Assembly: GCA_030141605.1 (NCBI GenBank)
Contig: JAQGDQ010000087.1
Location: 310,001-374,000, forward strand
DNA length: 64,000 bases
Source: Tubiluchus corallicola
Taxonomy: Eukaryota > Priapulida > Priapulimorpha > Priapulimorphida > Tubiluchidae
Direction: 5' to 3'
The position numbers and the translations under genes were made by a program. Below are positions 50,201 to 62,200 of this stretch, in pieces. The notes under the pieces are model-generated. The model saw only the letters and a list, made by a program, of their open reading frames with translations. It was not told where the DNA came from and searched no databases. How positions within the stretch are numbered: the first letter of the stretch is position 1; each line of letters starts with the position of its first letter.

Positions 50201-53200
50201 TGTTTGACCTAAGTCCCCATTTAGTCCAACTGTTGCTGCAAAGTCGTCTAGGAGGTGCAACCGATAAGGTTCCTTCTGAAACTCCTTCAATGACGGATAT
50301 CTTCCAAATTCAGCCTGAAGATTTTGAAGCTTTTCTAGCTGCTCAAGCACGGCATCATCGATGAAAACTGTAAAAACAAACTAAATTGCTAGCAAGGTTG
50401 AACAAGTACAGTTTACTCAGTACAAAAGACAAAATTGCCAATAACATTATTGTGCCTCAATACAATGCAATCTTAATAAGAATAAAAAACTTCCATACCT
50501 GTCTTATCAACATGATCCAGATAGCGTAAAATTTCTACAGCAGCGCCAACAAAATTCCGCTTTTGTGTGTCATCTTCGTCGTCAACTGAGCTACAGTCCT
50601 CCAGAAGCACCACACAATTGATCACAATGCGTCGTGCACAAACCGTTGCCTTTTCAACTGGCAATGATTTCAACAAATTCATGCACTCCAGTATCTAAAA
50701 AAGTGTAAAAAACATTAAATGAGACTGGCCATTTGCTCTAGACCTCTCAACAACATATGAGCTGTCATTAAGCAACACATTAAATATCTTTTACAAATCA
50801 AATTTAAAAAAACTGCTTGTGTAAGAAATTTTGCAAATTATTATCCAATAGACTTTCCACTATATTCACCAGACATTCCACTACAATTACCAGACATTCC
50901 ACTACAATCACCAAACTTTCCACTACAATCACCAAACATTCCACTACAATCACAAAACTTTCCACTATATTCACCAGACATTCCACTACAATCACCAGAC
51001 TTTCCACTATATTCACCAGACATTCCACTACAATCACCAGACTTTCCACTATATTCACCAGACATTCCACTACAATCACCAAACTTTCCACTACAATCAC
51101 CAGACATTCCACTACAATCACCAGACATTCCACTAGAATCACCAAACATTCCACTACAATCACCAGACATTCCACTACAATCACAAAACTTTCCACTATA
51201 TTCACCAGACATTCCACTACAATCACCAGACTTTCCACTATATTCACCAGAATTTCCACTACAATCACTAAACATTCCACTACAATCACCAGACATTCCA
51301 CTACAATCACAAGACATTCCACTACAATCACAAGACATTCCACTACGATCATCAAATTCTCCACTACAATCACCAAACATTCTTACTGAATGAGGAAGCT
51401 GAACTTTCATCATCACAATGATCAAAAACTAGAGTCATTTGTACTCCTGAATGTGTTTTGCAATCACAAGTTGCTTTTAGATTATTTATATTCAGCATCG
51501 TCAAGTTTTCTCCACAATTTCAAGTAAGAAGGCACCAACATGTGTAGTTTAGTTTATAAATGTGTGTTTTGTCTCGTCTTGTGAGGTCTAAAGAATTTAA
51601 ATCATCTAAATTCTTTAAAAATTTGTCAAAGACTGTAGGTGACTCTGAATGTAAATGTAGTTCCGTCATTTCAGAAACAGAACTTTTTGCTGTTTGATTG
51701 CAGTGGAAACTCTCTATTTACTAACAATAAACCATTACAAATCAGTAACTTTGTACTCGATACTGAATAATACAATTGAGCATCTTCTGTTTTATTGAAA
51801 TAGTATTAAATAGGAAACTATCTCTCGATCTTTTTGGTACAAGCACAGTGTCAAACCTACGGTTGATGTCAATATCAGACGAAGATCTATACCAGAACGT
51901 TGGTTAAAGATAATTCAAGTTGCTGTATTATCTATAAACAAACTGTTCAATAACTGCTGTTAAGCAAACTAATAGTTGACAAACCTTTTCCTGTAGTATA
52001 AGCCATTTAAAATAAAATATGTACATTTCAATGTCGGGAATTTGCGAGAAGACGGCGGCAATTTGTAATGCATCTTGTAAAGCAGATTCATTGCCACTGG
52101 ATAGTATATAGTAAGCCATTCTCTAAAAAACAAAAGCACTAAAAATACTATTAGGTTGTAACAAAACTTATGAATATGTATTAAGTGCCACAAAAAGGAA
52201 TAAAAGGTCTTCATAATAAGAGAAATAATGCTATTATGTAAATTGTACCACAGAGAACGTACCAGCAGAGAACGTGTATCTGGATTGTATTGTATAATAT
52301 CATATTTCAAGAGTACTGTATCCAGCTCAACAACCTCAAGTTGATGGTTCAAAACAGAAGACCTAGGAAAAAAATTCATAATTAATTGTACATTTATACA
52401 TCACTGTTATATATCAGCTGAAAGAAATATGAATAATGCCTCTCATACAAATGTTTTTTATTCGCCTATAGTTTCATTAAATACTTGAAAATAATTCAAT
52501 GCCACTTGAACATAATGTATTATTCAGTACTAATAATAAATAATAAATAAAACATATTTTATAAAGTGCACGTTCAAGCAAAACATGTTCAATGGTTCTG
52601 TACGGGTAAAATATAACACACAATTAAGAAAATTTTTAAAAATTTTGCACCAAACATACAAATCGTCCACATGCCAAAAGTTATAGTAAAAATAGGTTGT
52701 TACTGAAGTTACTACAGTTAGAGTTAATTGTAATAATTTTTAAAGAGATGAATCTTCAAGCATTTTTTCAAATAGTTGTACAGTAGATACAGTTCTGAGA
52801 TTTTGAGGCAAGGAATTCCAATATTTCGGTGCAACTGAAGAAAATCCAAGGTCGCCAAAGAGTTTTTTTTTCTATTAAAATGTACCAAAAGTTCATTATG
52901 GGAAGATATACTTGCTCGTTTAGCCGTACAGTAGATGCGTTTATGTAACCTTTATCAGACAAGTAGACAGGAAAGAGTTTGTGTAAAGCTTTGTATGTGA
53001 GAACTAACAGTTTACATATACAAAGGTAGTTCTAATCGGTAACCAGTGCAAGTAAAATATAGAAGCAGTAGCACCATCCTACTTTCCTGCACCAATAGAA
53101 ACCTTTGCTGCTAAATTCTGAAGGCGCTGCATAGCTTGGATGGTGCAGTCAGGGAGCCCAGTGAATAATGAATTAGTCTAATCAAAATGAAACAACACCA

Positions 53201-56200
53201 GTGCAGACATTAAGCTAGATAAGAATTTTTTGACTTGATAATACGGTGTAGATTATTGCGATGATAATTACTACAAAGCAAATGCAACGTTTTTTTGCTA
53301 AAAGTGAAATTTTAGCGAAGACATTCAATTAGCGCTGTAAAAATATGAACCAGTAAAATGACGAAAAGTCAGCACAGCTGAATTTGTGTCAGTGTGTGTG
53401 ACCCGACTAACTAACTAACTAAGCAAAGTATTTCAGAGGCACTTGTCATGAACAGTATTTGAAGCACTTCTTCTTAAAACACATTCCTAATTAACTTTCT
53501 CAATCTGACTAAAAACCATTCCCTTCCTATCACACAGACAATGCAAATATTGCAAAAAAATTTCAATCTTCAACACAGGATTAAAACAGTAGAAACAAAA
53601 ATTAAAATTCTACCTTATATGATTTAATGCAAGCCCAGCCTCGGCAAGTTTTCTCATTTCATCGGTGAGTGGAAGACTGGCTTTACTCACAGCTTCAACA
53701 ATAGCCAGAAACTTGAACTAAATAAAAATCAATAATGTTGCCTAATAGAAATCATGAGGAGGAAGCAAGTATAATACACTACAGGTAAATTACAATAGAC
53801 AAAACCTTTTCCTTGAAAAAGTCGTCAAAGGCATAATGAAATTACAGGGCAATGCCTACCCAGCTTATAATATAGCTCATATAGACAACATACACAGTAT
53901 AAAACAAATACATTTGAGAAAAACTTTATGAAAATCAAACTAACAGCTTGAAAATACAGAAAGATTTGTCTTATTAGCATTAGCAAAAATTATTGATTCC
54001 TACTAAACTCATATCTGGTTTGCCGGACCTCGCTTTTACGGATATCTGAAGAATCGAACAAAATCTGAACCGTTATAAAGTCCTGCATACTACGGACACA
54101 GTCCATTACTTCGCGAGCTGACCGCTAGTTGGTGGACCGTCGCTTTGTTTACATCATTACACATCAATGTAATCAAGCAACGTGTAACGGCACGTATGTA
54201 GCTTGTATGTCTATTGTATGTTTAAGCGGTTATTCGGGTGTGTAAGTGGTTTAATCAGCATGTTATTTAATTATGCGGAGTTATATCAGTCAATTGCCAA
54301 CAGTTTACAAATACTTTTGCATAGGAATTGTCTGCATCTAGACGTTTTTGAGACAATTAGGCGATTGACTCTACATTACCGTGAGTCTCTATACACGCCA
54401 CCTACTATATTAGCTTAGTATCGGTAAACATGAACAATCGTCAAATTCGGACCAATGTCTCCCTGCTTTTGTCCGCCGAACCGAGATATCAGTGTACTTT
54501 GATTATTATTTCAGTCATTTTACCATAGTCATAATTAAGTAAACTCCAATGACAATACGTGTTTCAGAAACAAAATGAACTTACATTTGTATCTAGAATA
54601 CACTCAATTACAGCAACTGCACGAGATTCCCACGTGGAGACTGTAGCTCTGCGTTTATTCTTCAGACGTTTCAATATGTCCTTAACAAACACGGGATAAA
54701 AAACATAAGCTTTTAATTCTACTTTGCACAATGCCAATTGCACATGAAAAATGAACTATCTATTTATTATTTTTCATTTAACAAAACACTTATAAATGTG
54801 AAAAGGTGGTTCCAGTAATTTGCAGTTAACATCGGCTGTAAGATTTGGTTGTTTCACTATAAGAGCTAACTTATAAACCAGAAGTGTCATTTTACTTGTG
54901 CATATAATTATAAACTACACGGGAACAGGGCAGGAATGGCAACACTCTGATACCTTATGATGTATATCTTGATGAAGGATACCTAGTAATTTAATATCAC
55001 CTTTATGTAATTGTACAAAATCTTTTCTTCATCCATATTATTTTCGCGCAGGTACACTCGCACTTGATTTTCTATAGCAGCAGGTAACAGCTCTATAGCT
55101 TTCACACGATCCAGCATTCTATAAGCAAGGCTCTCAGCACTTTCCTGCAAACAACAACAAGATGTTAACATTAAAACTATTGAATTAAACATTAAACATA
55201 AAACATAAAACATTGAATTATTATGAATGTCAAAAAAATGTCACGGACCACTCTTAATACTTCGGTTTAATATAAGCGAACAGATATTTTACTAATCTTT
55301 TACAGTATATTGTGAATTGAAACCATACTTATCAAAACTCAAGGATGACAATGAAAAACCTGCCAAAAAATGCAGCTTATTTAAAGTAAACATTTACTTA
55401 ATAATTAAAATTCAGTTTGTTAATACTACGCTAATGTAGCTTGCAAATTTGGGTCCTAAGTTACAGCCTACAAGACCTATTAATAAATACACATCTTCTC
55501 AACAGAATTAACCCACTTCCAAAGGAAGTTACTGAAATCAAAGGGATGACTGGTGCTATGTAAGCAGCGCTGGCTAAACGTTAAACATAATTGTAAAAAA
55601 CAAACAAACAAAAAACTGAAAACTGATAGAAGAGGTTACAAACAGCAGTGCAGATTTAGCAAATGTAAAAACTGAAACGGAAATCACATACCTGCATGAA
55701 CTCACTTAACGTAAGCTTGCAATGATACTTGCTACGCAATCTAGATAACTTCAACAAAGATTTAAACAAATGCTCCAGAGTGGACAAAGCTGTACTTGTG
55801 TCCTGAAATAAAGATTACCTTAGTTAACTGTGCTATCACAACTTATTATTCCATCAATGTAAATTCATAGTTACTCACTTAGGAGCTTTTTTGTAAAACA
55901 ATACGTTGTTCAACTGAAAAAACTAATATTATGTTACGTAAGAACAATTAGGCATTTAAGTCGACAGAAATCCACAATCAGTTTTTATACGAAAATGCAA
56001 GTTAACGAGTAAAACGAAACAAAACATTGAACCTTAGAGTGTTAGTCATTGAAGACTATTTAAAGTAAAGCCTGCTGAAATAAAAAGCTCACGTAAAAAG
56101 AAGACCAGATGGTATAATGTAATGGCATCCATTTTCTGTCTGAGAGAGGTCGTGAGTTCGACACTGCGGAATATGAAAGATCTTAAAAAAGGCATCCGCT

Positions 56201-59200
56201 GTTGCCCTCCCTGACACATGGTATTTAGGGTACAAACAGGGTAATAACAGTCTCTGTTATGTAACTGTAAAATTGTTATTTACAGTCGGCTAAAAGCTGT
56301 TTGAGCTTATCATAATCTAAAAAGTCATCTTTAAATAAAAATTAGCACTATTATTATTAAATATATTCTGAAAGGCATAATCAAAGACAAACAGAAGTCA
56401 AACTGCAACTTTTATTGTAACAATTCAAAATAGTAAAAATAATACAAATATCGCAATTGATGAAATGCTATCAATACAACTAAATTAGTGCCTTAACTGA
56501 ATGGGTTTGCTAACTGAACAGCTTATGAATGTGCTAAAATGCACTGATATAAGCAATTATCGAACCTTATTTGTGTACCTCCCAAGCAAACAAACTGACT
56601 GGCCCTCACCAACCTCCAGCAGTTCATTCTCGGCTGACAGGACCACTTTGATCATATCTATGGCACCACTAGGCCACTGTTCCTATTAAAAGTAATATTA
56701 TACAAAAAACATCAACAAACATAAACTATACGAGAAAATAAACACATATGAACAGCTTGTAAATGAAAAACCCATGACCTACTTCAAATCTTCAAATTAG
56801 TTTTATTTTTTATCATTTTGTTTGTTCTGCCACTGACGAAACTTCATTCTTTACTCTAAAAGTTTTAATTTTTTTACTCTGAAGATCCAATGCCAATAGA
56901 AGAACAACAGAAGCATTAGATCAAAAACACAATAAGAAAAATAAACCATTAGGATCAAAAATAATTTTAATACTCTTTAAAGCCAAGTTACTACCTAAGT
57001 ACTGAAAGAGCTACCGTAGTTGCCGCTTAATAGACTGACAGTTAATAAACTCACGGTTAATAAAATCAATCACTTAATTGACTCAAAAATGTCTGGAACG
57101 GGCCGCTTCTATTCAAATATACATAAAAACTATCGGTAATTGACTCAAATAACTTCGCTTAACTGACTCAATATTTTGCCTTCACGTACTTAAAATAAAA
57201 CATTTGTATGTGCCCAAAAAGCCTTTCCTACTTTTATGTCATCTTTACTTCTCTTTTGTGCATTATATATGTAGAAAAAATCATGTTAAGTACCGTTTTG
57301 TTTGCAAACAGGTACATTTATCATGCACTAATATGCTAGAGTAGCAGTTTTGCTTTGAATCTGTTACCCGCTTGCCCAAAGAATTTCATTACCCAAAGAA
57401 TTTCGGGAAGATAAACATTTAATCACTTGCCTAGCGGTTTCCTTTTAATGTTCTAGTTGCAAATCATGCATTCAGGCTTAATGAGTTAATAATCAAAGAT
57501 GCAGGTCAAATTTTTGCAAATAAACAGACTTAGAAAAGTCTATGATTTAGAAAAGTATGCTTTTTAATTTTTTGCTAATTCATCTATATAAATTAACATT
57601 TTAAAATGTTTTTTCTAATTTTTAACTACACAGAATTTAGGCATTACTTCGTTAGCCGTTCATAGTGCAGCTGATACTCCTATAGTAGTAATACTACACC
57701 CATCGGTTAATAGGTTCAGTCGGTTAATTGGGTCAAAACACGTCGGTGCCAAATTGAGGTTATTAAGCGTCTACTACTGTATTTTGCCTTTTACATATAT
57801 ATTTGCTATTCATAGACAAACCTTTGCTGAAAATTCCATGTCTCGAATTCGTGGTTCTAACCACGCTGCAACCGTTTCCTAGTAACAAGGAAAAAGCTTT
57901 GAATGTAAACTACTACTCTAAGTGAGCTAACAACTAACTGTGTACAAAAACATGCTTAAAGGACAAGGAAAGGTGTACCTGAAGTAGGTTTAGAAAAATC
58001 GCCTTAAAAAAATGTTATTACTTTATAGCAATTTTATGCGTATATCATCTTGGCGTTGAAAGGAATTTTAGTTTGTTTTCATTTTAAATCTCCCGCAATA
58101 CTGTTCCGAAGTCGCCATTACATAACGTCATGTACCAAACATAAATCAAGGGAAGAAAAGGCAACGCTAAATTATATCTCAAAAGACTTTCCGTGCAAAT
58201 CTATATTACTTAGATTTTCGCTTACCTGCTAGAAAGACTTATGTAACTAGAAAAGAAAACTATTAATTATTTAAAATGTTTTCACCAATTGGTAAAATGT
58301 CGCTGACTCACCCTCCAGTGTGCACCACTCACTAACCAAAAAACGTATTTTTAATCTTATTGACAAGATACAGTAATTTTAAATTTTATTCAGTTAGTGA
58401 CTTGTGCGCTACGAATGTTCTGATTATTTTTTCAAACTTTACAAAATGTTATCTAAACTTGTTTCAAATGACTTGTCGTGAAAATGGCTGTGTCTAACGG
58501 TCATCGCGGGAGTTTAAATTTACATGTTTTATACAGAGTTACTGCAGATTGAAGTCCTGCATGCAAAAAGGCAGTATGTAAGTGATATAAAATTTCAAGA
58601 CGAATTTTTCAAGCTGCATGTTTATGAAGGGTTTTATTGTGCTTTAATGCAATGACAAAGCAATTATATGGCTATGATAAGTGCTAAACAAACTGTCTGA
58701 CATACTGATGAATAAATCCACAGAAGTCTGCAAAAAATTGGTACCTACCAATCCTGTGGGTGCATGATGTATGATATACGGTATGAATTCATCCTTCAGC
58801 CAATCACGTAAAGACATAATTGAAAAATTCTCGGGTATCACAGCCAGTAGTTGTTCCACTGTACCATTTGTGAAAACTTTCTCAAACAAGTTCTACAAAA
58901 CATTTAAGACAATAAACAAAAAGGCTGCCCGGTAATGAGCTATAAAAGCAAAGCAAAAGAAATCAGAGGTAAAAACAGCAAAAACTAAAAAAGTGAATCT
59001 TCAAAATTAAATGAAATATTCAGAAAAAATACGAAAATGATACTAAGTTGGTAATACCCCGTGCACTAAGTAAAATCGATTACCAGTAAAAAAATATCCT
59101 CCATGATTGCGTTTAAGCTAAATATTTGCCAAGCTCGGAAATAAATTGTCCCTGCTAATGTATTTGTCAAGAATTTTTATTTTCAGAATTGTCGCAAAAG

Positions 59201-62200
59201 ACTTACATATCTTGTGATAAGTCTATAACAACAGACTTGAGCAGTGCGGCACACTAGTAATAATAATTCGAGCATTTGCCACGCTTTTTTGATATCATTT
59301 CCCAACTTTCCGCAAACAACTATTTAGAAAAGTTCTAGTTGGTACACATCTTAAGTACAAAGACAGAAGTCCTTAGCAAGAAATAAAAGCCCGTACAAAT
59401 AAAAAAATGACTATATCTGCATAACTCACACAAAAAATTTGGCAAATGCCTATTGGTTTGCAATTGCAGGAATAGTTATATTACCTTGTGACGTGCCCAT
59501 ATAGAAAACGCAGCACCAATTTCACCAGTTTTCAACAATTCCTTGATTTCCTCGACCAAGTCTGCATGCATGAAATGCTCCCACTTAGCTGCACTGTTGA
59601 AATGCAAATAACAAAACACAGTAAACAAGCTAATGTGATTCAACAGCAAATAAACAACAACAAACAAATAACAACAACAAATTTGCAATAGCATGTTTCT
59701 CCACTCATATTACTGCAATGCAAACTGGTTCCAAATTAAATGTCCTTCTGACTTAACTCTAAATAATAAAAACTCTTGGAAGAAAGCTGTGAATAAAACA
59801 TTATTCAAAAAACAAAAAGTGCATAACTACAAGCCAGGTTCTACAATGGCAAAGTTGTTACATAATAGATTTCTCAAAAACATTTTAAGCAACTACAATG
59901 GATATTAAGAACAACCTGAAAGCAGATATGCCAAAAGCGTCTGCGAATGTGCCAAGCCTGTGTAAAGCTGACAGTACTTCTAGTAAAGACTGCGAAACAA
60001 CTGGTACAGCATCCCCTTGTGCTCTATCATCACATAAACGACTTCTAGCATAGTTAAGCAGCCGAAGGCAGGTGCCAAAATTAGGTTGACCAGCATGAAT
60101 ACAGAAATTTTTCACAAGCTCGTCATTCTGAAAGGTAAAACCAAAAAGATACAATACCATTAGTGGGGAACACTCATTAAACATTGTCATACTGTTTCCC
60201 AACTTTACGCATACCATTCCTCTATTGACTTACACTTACATAGGCATGTTCAACAAAAAACTAGACCTAAAAAAATCTGGTATTCATCCAAAGTCACCAC
60301 TAAAGCTATATTCGAAATTTTGGTGAAATTCTGATGAACATCTTAACATATATATATATATATCCTGATTTAATAACACTTGCCATTAAGGGCAATACTG
60401 CAAGTTGTGAAACCATAACTTGTCTTGAACTTTGCTGGTTTATTACTAAATGGAAAATCTGATGTAAGAACACAATACACAGAGTAAACTAAGCAAGTAG
60501 CCAGGTACTTTAAAAAAATGCACATAAAGATAACACATATAGTTTTTGAAAAACATCAATTATATAAGCTTCAGAGTAAACATCTGTCATTTTTTTATCA
60601 GATTCCTATTGCATAAATTTTGCTGTAATGATTATGCAGATGGCATTGTTGTTACTGCTTATCATTTTAAATGGTTTTTAAGATCAGTAGTTACATTTTT
60701 TTACAGTACATAAGTGAGACATCAGTATAGCAGTCTAAAATTTAGTACCTTTATCTGACTCAAGCAAGCTATCATGTCAGAATAGTCCCCAATTTCTGCT
60801 AAATAAATGGCTTTTTCATGGTACACGATCTGGTCATCCAGCTCTGGAAAAAGCTTGCAGAATCGCAGGGCTTCATCAAACTGACGCTTCTGCAGCAGGC
60901 GAGAAAGACGTGACTCGGGCAAAGCTTCTGACAACACTCGTATCCGAAGACAACTCAAGACGTCTGTTGTGTCATCGATAACACCTTCCAAAAGTAATAT
61001 CTCCTCCTAGAAACATGCAGGGCCGTTACAGACAGCACGTCATACTTCAGGTGAAATCTATACTGTGGCTTTTCAAACAATGTTATAAATGCACTAAGCA
61101 TGTAAATGCCATAGCAACAAACAAACTGTTCATTCAGTAAGTTTTTTTTTGGACAAACAATGCATTAGATCTGGCAACAATTTCGCAATATTTATTTTAG
61201 TTAGCTCAAGGTATAGGATTAATTTATTTGGTACAGCACCACAGTTTACTGTGTGTGATAACCAAGTGTAGCTCTTTTACTAAACTGAAAAATATGTTTC
61301 ATAACAGATGAAAGTGAATTCAGATGAAACGAGACATTATCTGTTATTAGAAAAATCAAATCTTACAGACAATTAATTAAAATTATCAACTAAATATTAA
61401 TTTTATAAAAGCAGATACCTAAAATTTGGTGACTTTAAATAATTGGCTATTTGCAAAAAAACAGTTTCATACATTCAATGCAATGCAGTTAAACAAAATA
61501 ATTGCCTGCCCATGTCTTTGCCCATTTGAATTATCCAAAATTATACCTTCTATCATTTCCAAATGTATTTAATTTGCATGGTTCAATTTTCAAAAGAAAT
61601 GAAGTAACACAAGTGGACCAATTAACTTACCTGGTCAAGCAAGGGATGAACAAGTGTAGTTAGAGTATTAACTTGCAAAGTGTATACTAGCTTCAACTCA
61701 GGAAAAGTAAAAACTTTAACAAATGCTTTTTCATTGTTCTCCTCACTACGGGTTAATGCTGCCAGCTTAACCAAAACCCTGTAGAGATAATAAACATTAT
61801 AATGATTCAATAAGCCACATATTAAACTCGGGTTGACTACTTTCTAAACTCTGATTTCCATATATCATTAGGGTCGGCTCTACCTCTAGGCAAACTAGGC
61901 AGTTGCCAAGGGGCCCAAATTATGGGAGACGTCAAACTCTGGAAATAGTTAATTAATTTTTAATGTTAACATAAGTAATAACATAGTGTAAGTGTAAGTA
62001 GCTAAGTGTCCAACACTTAAATTAATTGAAACGAACTACCTGCATTATTTTTTGTAAATATGCTCAATTCATCGGTGCTAGCAAATGCCTTCTCACAGCA
62101 AAACACTTTCTACTTTTGTGTTATCTGGTTTCCTAAGATTACGTCATTTCACTCAAAAACCAGTGACACGTGCTCATGCCCAAATTTTCTATTGCAAGCA

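Noticed and set aside
50804-51425. 190-aa repeat proteins on both strands
   Set aside because: They are products of the 21-bp tandem array; overlapping open frames on both strands argue against coding.
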